Origin: Pannonibacter phragmitetus_B
GTDB lineage: Bacteria; Pseudomonadota; Alphaproteobacteria; Rhizobiales; Stappiaceae
Length of the DNA stretch: 64,000 bases
Direction: 5' to 3'
NCBI RefSeq assembly: GCF_050510895.1
Contig: NZ_JBNINT010000001.1
Span: forward strand, 3,534,001 to 3,598,000
The notes beneath the pieces were generated by a model. It was not told the origin of the DNA. It saw nothing but the letters and a program-made list of their open reading frames with translations, and made no database searches. A program made the position numbers and the translations under genes. Of the stretch, positions 53,195 to 62,894 are shown piece after piece (positions within the stretch are counted from its first letter, which is position 1; each line of letters begins with the position of its first letter).

Positions 53195-53905
53195 ATGGCG
53201 CGCAGCGCGATCTGGAAATCCATCGTGGACACGCTTTCGGCGGAAATCGCGGAAGGCCACTACAAGCCGGGGGATAAGCTGCCGACGGAAGCGCAGCTTG
53301 CCGCGCGCTTTGGCGTGAACCGGCATACGGTGCGCCATGCTCTGGCTGCGCTGGCAGAGGCGGGAACCGTGCATTCACGGCGCGGGGCCGGTGTCTTCGT
53401 CACCATCAAGCCGACGGACTATGCCATCGGCCGGCGTGTACGGTTTCAGCAGAACCTTGCCGCCAGCGGCCGCATGGCCTCGCGGCGTATCAGCCTGATG
53501 GAAACCCGGGCCTGCGGCGAAAAGGAAGCCGAAGCGCTGCAACTGGCTCCTGGCGACCTGGTGCATGTTGTAGAGGGTGTATCCCTGGCCGATGGTGTTC
53601 CGCTGGCGCTGTTCCGCTCCGTCTTTCCGGCAGCACGCGTGCCCGGCTTCCTTGAGGCCATGGCAGGGCGGCAGTCGATCACCGAAGCGCTGGCCGAATG
53701 CGGCATTGCCGACTACACCCGTGCCCAGACGCGCCTGACAGCCAAGCTGGCGCGCCCGGTGCAAGCCCTGACGCTGCAGATCGCGGAAGCCGCACCAATC
53801 CTGCGCTCCGTTTCGGTCAATGTGACGGACGATGGCAGACCCATTGAATATGGCATCACCTGGTTCGCCGGGGACCGCGTGTCCCTCACCATGGCTCCGG
53901 ACTAG
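53195..53905 (+). CDS. phnF: phosphonate operon repressor PhnF (GntR/UTRA)
   Basis: 236 residues. GntR helix-turn-helix (residues ~10-70; PTEAQLAARFGVNRHTVRHAL) and UTRA ligand domain with LVHVVEGVSLADGVPLALFRS. PhnF represses phn genes until phosphate or phosphonate metabolites relieve it. Chosen ATG 53195 (MARSAIWKSIVDTL); longer frames enter phnG. Divergent from phnG over the operator. The C-terminal end is typical. Confidence 0.9.
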   Translation: MARSAIWKSIVDTLSAEIAEGHYKPGDKLPTEAQLAARFGVNRHTVRHALAALAEAGTVHSRRGAGVFVTIKPTDYAIGRRVRFQQNLAASGRMASRRISLMETRACGEKEAEALQLAPGDLVHVVEGVSLADGVPLALFRSVFPAARVPGFLEAMAGRQSITEALAECGIADYTRAQTRLTAKLARPVQALTLQIAEAAPILRSVSVNVTDDGRPIEYGITWFAGDRVSLTMAPD

Positions 53906-54014
53906 GGCATCAGGGGACCAGAGCCCCCTGCGGCGTGACGGCGGCGCAGATATAGGGTAAGCAGCACGCCGCAGCCGGGCGCCGTGTCCGGCCTGATGTG
54001 CGGAACCTTGAGAC

Positions 54015-55550
54015 ATGCTGCGTCGCCTTGGCCTAATCGGCGGACTGACCCTTTTGAGCCGGCTGCTCGGCTTCATCCGCGACCTCATCATGGCCGGCGT
54101 GCTCGGCGCAGGCCCCATTGCCGATGCCTTCATGCTGGCCTTCCGCCTGCCGAACCACTTCCGCGCCATCTTTGCCGAAGGAGCCTTCAACGCAGCCTTC
54201 CTGCCCACCTATGCCGCGACACTGGAGAAGGATGGGCCGGACAAGGCGCGCCATTTCGGTTCGCAGATCCTGTCCTGGCTGATGCTCGCCAATCTGGCGC
54301 TGCTCGCCTTCGCTTGGGCGGCCACGGGAACACTGATCACCCTGCTGGCGCCGGGGCTGGGCGCTGATGATCCGGCCCGGCCCATGGCCATCGAGCTGAC
54401 GCGCATCACCTTCCCCTATCTCCTGTGCATGTCCATCGTGGTGCTGCTGTCGGCCGTGCTGAATGCGGAGCGGCGTTTTGCTGCGGCAGCGGCTGCACCT
54501 GTGCTTCTGAACATCGCCATGATTGGCACGCTGCTGGCCGTCAGCCACTTCCCCGATGCAGGCAGCGCAGCAGCCTGGGGCGTGCTGGCGGGCGGCATTG
54601 CGCAGGTTCTGCTGCTGACGGCAGCCACCTTCCGCAGCGAATTCTCCGTGAGCTTCTGCCTGCCAAAGCTGGATCCGGGCGTGCGCCTGTTTTTCCGCCG
54701 CCTCGGGCCTGCGCTGCTCGCCTCGGGCGTCGTTCAGATCGCCATCTTCGCAGACACGATCCTTGCCAGCTTCCTGCCCTCTGGCGCCCTCTCGCACCTC
54801 TACTATGCCGACCGGCTGTATCAGCTGCCGCTGGGCGTCATCGGCATTGCTCTTGGAACAGCGCTGCTGCCGGAAGTGAGCCGGGGCGCCGCAGCGGAGA
54901 CGGACGAAGCCCGGCAGAAGCTGCGCGCCACCATGGATCAGGCCTTCAACATCTGCCTTGCCGTCGGGCTGCCGGTGGCAGTGCTGATGGCAGGGCTCGG
55001 AGAACTTGCCATTGCCGCCTTCTTCCAGCGCGGAGCCTTTGATGCCAGTGCGACCGCCGGGGCAGGCGCGGTGCTGCTTGCCTATTCGCTCGGCCTGCCG
55101 GCCGCCCTTGCCGTGCGCTCCCTCGTTGCCTCCTTCCACGGGCGCGGCGACATGGTGACGCCGCTGAAGATCCTTGCCGTGGCAACGCTGGTGAATGTTT
55201 CCCTGAAAGCCACCCTCTCCGGCCCCTGGGAGGCAGCAGGCCTTGCAGCAGGCACTTCGGCAGGCGTGTGGATCTATGCCATGGGGCTTTATCTGACGGC
55301 ACGCCACCGCGACTACATGGGCACCCCGCCCTCCCGGCTGACCGGTCTGCTGCTCACGGGCACGGTGTTGATGGCAGGCCTGATGCTCCTGCAGAACCAG
55401 ACGCTGGTGCTTTTCTCCAGCCTGCTGCCGCAAAGCCTGGGGGCACTCGCGCCCTTTGCCACGCTGACGCTGCTGGCAGGCGCCGCCCTCACCGTCTATG
55501 CGGTGGTCCTCTACCCCGCACGTGGTTTCCTGCGCCGCCGCAGGCGCTGA
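54015..55550 (+). CDS. murJ: lipid II flippase MurJ (MviN)
   Basis: 511-residue polytopic protein with 14 expected helices. MurJ markers: GLTLLSRLLGFIRDLIMAGVLG at the start (basic RLLGFIRD), ADAFMLAFRLPNHFRAIFAEG, and the IFADTILASFLPSG and RLYQLPLGVIGIALGTALLP blocks. It flips lipid II across the inner membrane for peptidoglycan synthesis. Intact; followed by a terminator. Confidence 0.95.
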   Translation: MLRRLGLIGGLTLLSRLLGFIRDLIMAGVLGAGPIADAFMLAFRLPNHFRAIFAEGAFNAAFLPTYAATLEKDGPDKARHFGSQILSWLMLANLALLAFAWAATGTLITLLAPGLGADDPARPMAIELTRITFPYLLCMSIVVLLSAVLNAERRFAAAAAAPVLLNIAMIGTLLAVSHFPDAGSAAAWGVLAGGIAQVLLLTAATFRSEFSVSFCLPKLDPGVRLFFRRLGPALLASGVVQIAIFADTILASFLPSGALSHLYYADRLYQLPLGVIGIALGTALLPEVSRGAAAETDEARQKLRATMDQAFNICLAVGLPVAVLMAGLGELAIAAFFQRGAFDASATAGAGAVLLAYSLGLPAALAVRSLVASFHGRGDMVTPLKILAVATLVNVSLKATLSGPWEAAGLAAGTSAGVWIYAMGLYLTARHRDYMGTPPSRLTGLLLTGTVLMAGLMLLQNQTLVLFSSLLPQSLGALAPFATLTLLAGAALTVYAVVLYPARGFLRRRRR

Positions 55551-55572
55551 GTTCTCAATCCCGGACGCGCAG

Positions 55573-55610
55573 ACGGGCGGCCAGTCTTCCGGTTGGCCGC
55601 CCGTTCTGTT
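55573..55610 (+). terminator. terminator between convergent murJ and RND pump genes
   Basis: ACGGGCGGCCA-N10-TGGCCGCCCGT is an 11-bp perfect stem followed by TCTGTTTC. It lies in the 91-base gap after murJ. It may serve both convergent transcripts. Confidence 0.8.
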
Positions 55611-55641
55611 TCAGCTTCTCTGCCTTGTTCCCTGCTGTGCC

Positions 55642-58600
55642 TCAGGTATGCGCAGCGCCGTCCTTGTGCCCGCCGTCCTGCGGCTCTGCAGGGCTGTCGT
55701 CACGCGGAATGCGGAACCAGGCTACGTAGAGTGCGGGCAGGAACAGCAGCGTCAGCACCGTGCCCACTACGATGCCGCCCATCATGGCATAGGCCATCGG
55801 CCCCCAGAACACCTCGCGGGAGATCGGGATCAGCGCAAGCGTCGCTGCCGCGGCCGTCAGCATGATCGGCCGCATGCGGTGTTCAGTCGCCTCGATCACC
55901 GCCTTCCATGCAGGCATACCCTCCTCCCGCAAATGCTCGATCTGCACCACAAGGATCACCGAGTTGCGGATGAGGATGCCGATGAGGGCCAGAACGCCGA
56001 GAATGGCGACGAAGCCCATCGGCGCATTGCTGAGCAGCAACGCCGCCACCACGCCGATGAGAGCGAGCGGCGCCACGGCGAACACCAGGAACAGGCGGCT
56101 GAAGCTCTGCAGCTGGATCATCAGGATCGTGGCCATGATGAACAGCATCAGCGGGGCCACAGCAGCAATCGGCCCCTGCGCCTCGGCACTGGACTCCACC
56201 GAGCCGCCTATTTCGATGTTGTAACCTGCCGGAAGTTCCTTCTGGAACTGCTCCAGCTGCGGCTTCAGCTGCTCGACAATCGTCGCAGGCTGGGTCGGTC
56301 CGATCACGGCAGCCTTCACCGTGATGGTGGGGATGCGGTCGCGGGTGGCAATCAGCGGCTGCTCGACCTCGTTGCGGAAGCGGGCGACCGTTGACAGCGG
56401 GATGGACTTGCCGCTGCTGCTGGGCAGTTGCAGGTTCTTCAAAGTCTCGACAGAGCCCCTCTCGGAGGCCTGGGCGCGGCCGACGACATCGATCAGATAG
56501 ATATCGTCCCGAACCTGGGTCGCCGAAGACCCCTGCACGATGCTGCCCAGCGCCGAGGCAATATCCTGCGAGGATATGCCGAGCTGGCGGGCCTTGTCCT
56601 GCAGCACGTCCACTTTCACCACACGAATGGGTTCGTTCCAGTCGTAGGTCAGGTTGGACAGCAGCGGGTGCTTGTTGATGACCGCTGCAAACTTCTGCGC
56701 CAGCTGACGCACCTGCTGCACGTCCGGACCGCTGATGCGGTACTGGACGGGCTTGCCCACCGGAGGCCCGATGTCGAGAAGCTTCACGAACACATCGCTG
56801 CCCGGGAAGGTCTTCGCCGCATAGGCCTGAAGATCTGCGCGCAGCCGGTTGCGGGCCTCAAGGTCCTTTGTGACAATGACGATCTGGCCGAACCAGGGCG
56901 AGGCGGACTGCACATCATAGGACAGGATGAAGCGCGGCGCCCCTGCCCCACATAGGCCGACCAATGCTCCACATCCTCGTTGCCAGCCAGCTTCTCACGC
57001 TCCAGCTGCGCCATCTGCCGGTTTGTTTCGGCAATGGTCGTGTTCTGCGGCATGTTCCAGTCGATGATCAGCTCGACACGGTCAGACGCGGGGAAGAACT
57101 GCTGCTGCACCAGCCCGAGGCCGCCCACCGACACCCCGAAGACAGCCATGGTGAGCAGGATCGTCATCCAGCGCCAGCGCATGGCCAGCGTGAGCAGCGA
57201 GGCGAACAGCGAAGCCATCCGCCCTTTCTTCTCGTGATGGGCCTTCATCGTCTTCGGCAGGATTGTCACACCAAGGAGAGGCGTGAACAGAACGGCCACG
57301 ATCCAGGACACGATCAGCGACACGGCGATGACGACAAAGAGCGTGAACGTAAACTCACCGGCAGCACTGCTGTTCAGGCCGATGGGGATGAAGCCGGCGA
57401 CCGTCACCAGCGTTCCGGTGAGCATCGGGAAGGCGGTAGAGGTGTAGACGTGGGTGGCCGCTTTCCTGAGCGTATCGCCTGATTCCAGGCGCGACACCAT
57501 CATCTCCACCGCAATCATGGCATCATCCACCAGCAGGCCCAGCGCGATGATCAGCGCGCCCAGCGAAATACGCTGCAATGAGATGCCGGTGTATTCCATG
57601 AAGACAAATGTGATGGCCAGCACCAGCGGAATGGAGATAGCCACCACCAGACCGGCACGCATGCCAAGGCTGATGAAGCTGATGGCCAGGACGATGGCCA
57701 CCGCCTCGAACAGGGCCTTGGTGAAGCCGGAGACGGCCTCCTCCACCACCTTGGGCTGGTTCGAGACCTGAGACACGGTCACGCCGACCGGCAGATCCCG
57801 GATGACGCGTTGCAGCTCGGCTTCCAGCTCCTCGCCGAAGGTCAGCAAGTTGGCTCCCGCCTTCATGCCAATGGCAAGGCCGATGGCTGGCTGGCCGTTG
57901 AACCGGAACAGCTCAGACGGCGGGTCCACATAGCCGCGCCTGACCGTAGCAATGTCTGCCAGCGGGAAATACCGGTCATTCACACGCAGGTTGATCGCCT
58001 TCAGGCTTTCTTCGGAGGTGAACTGTCCATTGACGCGCAGGGCAATCCGCTCGGCCCCCGCCTCGACGAAACCGGATTGGGTAACCGCGTTCTGTGCCTG
58101 CAAGGTCTCGATGATTGCCCGCTGGTCGATGCCGAGCGCAGCGATCTTGCGGGTGGAAAACTCCAGGTAGATCACCTCATCCTGCGCGCCCAGAATGTCG
58201 ATCTTGCCGACATTTTCCACCGTCAGCAGCTTGGCGCGGGCATCTTCCACCAGATCGCGCAGCTGGCGCTGGGTCAGCCCGTCCGACGTGAAGGCAAAGA
58301 TGTTGCCATACACATCGCCGAAGGAATCGTTGAAGAACGGCCCCTGCACGCCACTGGGGAACTGGCCCCGGATGTCATTGATCATGTTGCGGACGCGCAC
58401 CCAGTTGCCGGTGACGTCCTTTGCCTTCGTTGTCGGCAGAAGCTCCACAAAGATTGTGGTCTGGCCCGCCCGCGTTTCGCTGCGGGTAAAGTCCAGTGCC
58501 TCCAGTTCCTCGAGCTTGCGCTCGATCCGGTCCGTCACCTGCAGACGCATTTCCTCCGCAGAGGCGCCGGGCCACTGGGCGCTGACGATCATGGTCTTGA

Positions 58601-58733
58601 TCGTAAAGTTCGGATCTTCCTCGCGGCCAAGGTTCATGTAGGAGAAGACACCAGCCAGCAGGAAGACAATCATGAAGTACCAGACGAGAGAACGGTGCTC
58701 CAGCGCCCAGTCAGAGAGGTTGAACTTCTTCAC
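55642..58733 (-). CDS. RND efflux pump inner-membrane transporter, frameshifted
   Basis: ~1030 residues, 12 helices and two large periplasmic loops. Start FNLSDWALEHRSLVWYFMIV; the proton-relay helix 4 has GLLVDDAMIAVEMMV with the Asp pair. One C missing from the run at 56940-56943 (plus strand) breaks it between GQG and APRFILSYDVQ. Substrates are unknown. Its two adaptor genes overlap it upstream by 4 bases each. No outer-membrane channel gene is present nearby, so TolC or another OMF is shared. Confidence 0.9.
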
Positions 58734-59815
58734 TTGACCGTCTCCTGATCAATTCGAATGGCCTGGCCTTCCGTGAGCATGTTCACACCAGCCACGACCA
58801 CGCGGTCGCCCGCCTCAAGACCTTGCAGCACTGCAACCCGGCCGCCCTGGGCTGCCGTTTCGTCAAGACGCACCTGGCGGGAGACCACCTTGGCGGCAGC
58901 CTCGTCCACCACCCACACCGACCGCGTATCCCCGTCCGCACGGATGGCGGATGCCGGAAGCCAGAAACGGGCCTCGGAATGGACATCGGCAAAGGCCATG
59001 ATGACGGCTCCCAGCCGCAATGCCTCGGGCGGGTCCACCAGTGTCAGGCGCACACGCCGGGTGCGGGTGGCGCCGTCAGCCTGCGGGCCGATTTCGCGCA
59101 CGATGCCTTTCGCCTGCACCCTTGGGTCCAGCTGCAAGGCCACATCAAAGACAGCGCCCGGCTTCAACTTGCCACTGGCGTCCTCCGGCACGTCGATCAC
59201 CGCATCGCGCTCGTCCGGCTTGGCCACCGTCACCACAGTCTGCCCGTCCGTCACGACCTGCCCCACTTCCGCCGATGTGCCGGTGACAACCCCGTCGAAC
59301 TCGGCCAGCAGGCGGGCATAGCCCAGCTGTTCCTGAGCCTTGTCCAGATTGGCCTTGGCCCTTGCCACCGCCGCTTCGGCAATCTTGCGGTCCTGCTCCG
59401 CCGTCTCGAAAGTTGCCAGAGCCCCAGACTGGCGCTCGAACAGCGTCTTCTGCCGCGCCTCGGTGGTGATGGCATTGCTTAGTTGAGCATTGGCATTGAC
59501 CAGATCGGACTGGGCGCTTTTCACCGCCAGTTCCAGCGACACCGGATCAATGGTGGCAAGTACATCGCCCTTGCGGACGATATCGGCCGTCTGCACATTG
59601 CGCGTGACGATGCGGCCGAGCACGCGGAACCCGTAGTCCGTCTCGACACGCGCGGCGACAGTGCCGGGCAGGGTCAGACGGGTGGCAGGCGCTTCCTCCA
59701 CCCGCACGGACAGCACCGGGCGCACCGGTGCCGCCTCTCCAGCTTCATGCGGATTGCATGCGGCCAGCGAAATACCGGCCAGCAGCAGGAACGAAAGACT
59801 GGCTGCGCGTCTCAT
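58730..59815 (-). CDS. RND periplasmic adaptor (MFP), lipoprotein, copy 1
   Basis: 361 residues. Lipobox SLAAC places the lipid at Cys20. The barrel-sandwich lipoyl region appears as GTVAARVETDYGFRVLGRIV, with the alpha-hairpin at residues ~95-165 and VVTGTSAEVGQVVTDGQTVV. It joins the transporter to the outer-membrane channel. Its sequence is distinct from the second adaptor, so the two are diverged paralogues. Overlaps both neighbours by 4 bases. Confidence 0.9.
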   Translation of the reverse strand: MRRAASLSFLLLAGISLAACNPHEAGEAAPVRPVLSVRVEEAPATRLTLPGTVAARVETDYGFRVLGRIVTRNVQTADIVRKGDVLATIDPVSLELAVKSAQSDLVNANAQLSNAITTEARQKTLFERQSGALATFETAEQDRKIAEAAVARAKANLDKAQEQLGYARLLAEFDGVVTGTSAEVGQVVTDGQTVVTVAKPDERDAVIDVPEDASGKLKPGAVFDVALQLDPRVQAKGIVREIGPQADGATRTRRVRLTLVDPPEALRLGAVIMAFADVHSEARFWLPASAIRADGDTRSVWVVDEAAAKVVSRQVRLDETAAQGGRVAVLQGLEAGDRVVVAGVNMLTEGQAIRIDQETVK

Positions 59816-60885
59816 TGGGCGGCCTCCTCAAAACTGACGATCTCGCCGGGGCTCAGGAATTTGGTGCCATTGCTGACCACCAGCTCCCCCGCCGTGACGC
59901 CTGAGGCGACCGTAAAGGCGCTGCTGCTATAGGCCATCACCTCGACCGGGCGCAGCGAAACCTTGCGCTCTGCCGGATCCACCACCCAGACAGCCGTGCG
60001 CCCGCCATCCGATGCCATAGCCGCGGCTGGAAGTTCGATCACAGGCACGGGCTGATAGCTCAAGGTGGCCGTCACCGCGCTGCCAAGACGCAGGGCGGCG
60101 CTGTCCTCAAGCTGCATCTTCACCCGGATTGTGCCGGTGGACGGGTCAATGGCCGGAGAAATTTCGCGGATGACCGCCTTGGCCGGTGTGCCGCCGCTCA
60201 AGGGCGAAACCAGCACCAGAGGTTCCAGCTTGCGGTCCAGAAAGACCGATTCATCCAGATTGAGCACCACGTCCAGCGGGCCGTCATGGGCTAGGGAGAA
60301 GACCTGCTGCGAGGCCTGTGCCACCTGCCCCACTTCGGCGCTGCGGGCGGTGATGACCCCGTCTGCATCGGCCTTGAGGCTGGTCCGCTCCAGCGCTTCG
60401 CGCGCCCGGCCAGCTTGCGCCTGCGCGGCTTCCACATTGGCCTGAGTCCGCGTCAGCTGCTCCTGGGCACTGTCGAGCGAGGCTCGCGTGGTCACACCGC
60501 TTTCAAACAGCCGCTGCTGCCGGTCGAAGGCTTGCTGCGCCTGCGTGCGTTCAGCCATCGCGGAGTTGAGCGAGGCAACCGCCACGTCCAGATCCGCCTG
60601 CTGCTCGCTTGGATCAACCCGTGCCAGCACCTGCCCGGCGCTGACCCGGTCTCCCACATCCACCAGCCGCGCGATGATCCGGCCCGTCACCTGAAAGGAG
60701 AGGTTCGATTGCACGCGGGCGCGGATCTCCCCTGTTGCCGTCACACGGTCCGGAACGGAGACCTCGTGCACCTTCGTCACCTGAACCAGCCGGTCCGGCT
60801 TCTGCTGCGGCTCATCCTGCGGCCCGCAGGCCGCCAGAAAGCCGGCAGCAAGCGGCCAGAGAAAATGTGTGGCTATCCGTCGCAT
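59812..60885 (-). CDS. RND periplasmic adaptor (MFP), lipoprotein, copy 2
   Basis: 357 residues with lipobox FLAAC (Cys20), a lipoyl half-motif GRIIARLVDVGDRVSAGQVL, the coiled hairpin (SLNSAMAERTQAQQAFDRQQ) and VVLNLDESVFLDRKLEPLV. It is the first gene of the efflux operon, facing tetR over ~218 bases. Two adaptors for one transporter could give a mixed hexamer. Start ATG 60885. Confidence 0.9.
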   Translation of the reverse strand: MRRIATHFLWPLAAGFLAACGPQDEPQQKPDRLVQVTKVHEVSVPDRVTATGEIRARVQSNLSFQVTGRIIARLVDVGDRVSAGQVLARVDPSEQQADLDVAVASLNSAMAERTQAQQAFDRQQRLFESGVTTRASLDSAQEQLTRTQANVEAAQAQAGRAREALERTSLKADADGVITARSAEVGQVAQASQQVFSLAHDGPLDVVLNLDESVFLDRKLEPLVLVSPLSGGTPAKAVIREISPAIDPSTGTIRVKMQLEDSAALRLGSAVTATLSYQPVPVIELPAAAMASDGGRTAVWVVDPAERKVSLRPVEVMAYSSSAFTVASGVTAGELVVSNGTKFLSPGEIVSFEEAAQ

Positions 60886-60921
60886 GATCGCCCCTTCCTA
60901 AAAAGATGCGGCAAATTATTA

Positions 60922-60943
60922 TTGACTGACTCGAAGGTCAATG
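60922..60943. promoter_or_regulatory. candidate TetR operator upstream of the efflux operon
   Basis: ATTGAC-N10-GTCAAT with TTGACTGAC inside it resembles TetR/AcrR-type operators (TTGACTGA-like halves). It lies 37 bases before the first adaptor gene, where a promoter should be, and ~160 bases before tetR. Adjacent repeat copy 3 separates it from tetR. Confidence 0.55.
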
Positions 60944-60967
60944 AAAAAAACAGCAATCAGGTAAATG

Positions 60968-61067
60968 CCACGGCTCGATGAGCTTGCCTCATCGAGCCGT
61001 GGCTAAGCCCGTGCGGCGATTGAGCATCTTCAAGGCGCGATGCGTCAGCATCGAAAGCCTTGATATA
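60968..61067 (+). repeat. 100-bp structured interspersed repeat, copy 3
   Basis: Located between the efflux operon promoter and tetR. It has a perfect 15-bp stem CCACGGCTCGATGAG/CTCATCGAGCCGTGG with loop CTTGC, then AAGCCCGTGCGGCG and the nested hairpin CAAGGC..GATGC-GTCA-GCATC..GCCTTG. It is 100 bp, like copies 1 and 2. It lies in the 5' region of tetR and could affect tetR translation or the efflux promoter. Confidence 0.88.
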
Positions 61068-61103
61068 GATGCTGCGCCAAGACAGAGATCCGGACCTGGA
61101 ACA

Positions 61104-61721
61104 ATGACGCCAAAGGCCAAACTGACCCGCGCCGAACGCAAGGCCCTGCGCCCCGCCCAGATTCTGGATGCGGCCTTTGAGGAATTTGTGACACACGGCT
61201 TCACGTCCGCAAGGGTGGAAGACATCGCCGAGCGCATCGGCGTGACCAAGGGCACAGTTTATGTCTACTTTCCCACCAAGGACGAGCTCTTCACCGCAAT
61301 GCTCAATCACATCGCGGTGCCGCTGGAAGATCTGGCAGCAGAGACCCGCAGCCTCACCGGCACCTGCACGGAGAGACTGAGACAGCTCATTCTGCTCTGC
61401 TATGAGAAGGTGGTGACGGACCGGCAAATGCGCGAGCTGATGCGCTTTGTCATTTCGGAGAGCAGCCGTTTTCCGCAGGTCATCGACATGCACCACGACC
61501 AGTTCATCAATCCGCTGATGGAGCAGATCCAGCACCTTCTCGACGAAGGCATCGCCTCAGGCGAATTCCGCAAGAGCCCCGCCGCCACCGCCAGCGTCAT
61601 CGCAAGTCCAGTGCTGGCCATGATGGTCGAACAGCTCATCTTCGCCGGCCGCCAGCCCATCGACCTCGACACCCACATCGCCGGGCATCTGGATCTGGTG
61701 ATGGCGGGGTTGCGGGCGTAG
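61104..61721 (+). CDS. TetR/AcrR-family repressor of the efflux operon
   Basis: 205 residues. Helix-turn-helix ARVEDIAERIGVTKGTVYVYF (residues ~40-60) and an all-helical ligand domain. ATG 61104 (MTPKAKLTRAERKALRPAQI) is preferred; the upstream frame back to 60978 translates repeat DNA, not protein. Divergent from the adaptor/RND operon, so it most likely represses it through the 60922 site. Confidence 0.87.
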   Translation: MTPKAKLTRAERKALRPAQILDAAFEEFVTHGFTSARVEDIAERIGVTKGTVYVYFPTKDELFTAMLNHIAVPLEDLAAETRSLTGTCTERLRQLILLCYEKVVTDRQMRELMRFVISESSRFPQVIDMHHDQFINPLMEQIQHLLDEGIASGEFRKSPAATASVIASPVLAMMVEQLIFAGRQPIDLDTHIAGHLDLVMAGLRA

Positions 61722-61875
61722 AGGGCGGGGAGCTGCAAGCGCTGGCCCATTGAGGGGCTTCGGCTAAAGGGAGGGGCCAGCAAAAAATCACGTCAAATGT
61801 CGGGCGACTAGACGTTTCGCTCCCAAGGCCAAATCGTCGCCACGCCGAAATTCATGGGACAGCTGGCTCCAAGGT

Positions 61876-62891
61876 TTAAGCCAGCTCGTGTAGGTCTGCG
61901 TCTGCATCATCGCCGCCCGGAACCTCGTCAAGCCGCAATGCCTTTACTCGATCAGCAAACACGCGGCGGAACTTGGCAAGCTCGCCCACGATCCATGCAT
62001 GTTGGCGGGGCCAGTCAGCCCGATCCGCCACATCGGCATTGGGAAGGTGAACAGCGATCCGGGCCGCCACCCGGTCGGGTAGAGGTTGCCAATCCAAAGC
62101 CCCATCATAGGCCGTGTCGATGATGTAACGCTCGGCCATCAGCGCATTGAACGCCTGATTGGGTGGCATTCCCTTCTGCCGCATATAAAGTTCGACACGC
62201 AGCGTCTTTTCTGTTCGGTTCGCCACAGCGGAAATCTGGAACCCGGTGCGACCGATCCGAAACGGCAGCCACTGGCGCGGCCATGCCTTGGGGAAGCGAT
62301 GCTTCTCCCCGATGCCTCGTAGACCTCGCGCATCGCCAGCCAGTATTCCTGATACAGTGCCCCTGTCTCGCTTACAGCCTCGCTGGAAGCCCGCCGCACA
62401 GCCTGCCTTGCCTGTCGCGCCCAGTCGTTCGGCATGGCCACCACGTTGAAGCGAGGGGCCGGGTCACTGCCCCCGATCCGCAGCACCTCGATCTCCACCC
62501 CAAAGAAGTCATAGCCGTCGACGGTGCTGCGGTTCAGCCAGTCGATGGCGGCACGGTGCTCTTCACGGAACCGGATCGAGACCCAAACGATGGTTGCCTC
62601 GTTGTTACCCAGCCCCGCGAGATAGGTCAGCACCTGCCCAAGGTGGCGGTGATCGGTCGGTTCAAGCTGGTTCTCGATCAGAACCTGTGCCCCGCCCTCG
62701 TCCACCGCGACGATATCCGCCGAGAAATCCCCGACGCTGAGTTCCGTCGATTGCAGCGTCAATTCGCCCAAATGCAGCGCCTCGCCAAGCGCCGCGAGGT
62801 TCTCTTCTTGCGCCAGCCATGGGGTGAAATCCCCGGCCTCGTTGCGCCAGACGGTGCGAATATCGACGGTTTCGATCTTGCCCAACCGCAT
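61876..62891 (-). CDS. DUF4268 protein with PD-(D/E)XK-like nuclease domain, frameshifted
   Basis: ~338 residues. N-terminal MRLGKIETVDIRTVWRNEAG leads into a restriction-endonuclease-like core: FSADIVAVDEGG with Asp59 and VLIENQLEPTDHRHLGQVL with Glu73 and Gln75 (ExQ variant of ExK). The C-terminal part (RVELYMRQKGMPPNQAFNAL) is DUF4268-like. One base is missing from the run at 62307-62310; restored it reads YEASGEKHRFPKAWPRQW. It lies 3 bases after the HEPN gene and belongs with the R-M-like genes. Confidence 0.75.
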
Positions 62892-62894
62892 CGC

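Noticed and set aside
60978..61103. A longer TetR protein starting at 60978
   Set aside because: The first 42 codons translate the repeat element; the family's N terminus begins at ATG 61104.
61741..61790. GCTGGCCC...GGGGCCAGC hairpin followed by AAAAAA as a tetR terminator
   Set aside because: The tract after the stem is A, not T, on the plus strand, and on the minus strand the T tract precedes the stem, so it does not fit an intrinsic terminator in either direction.
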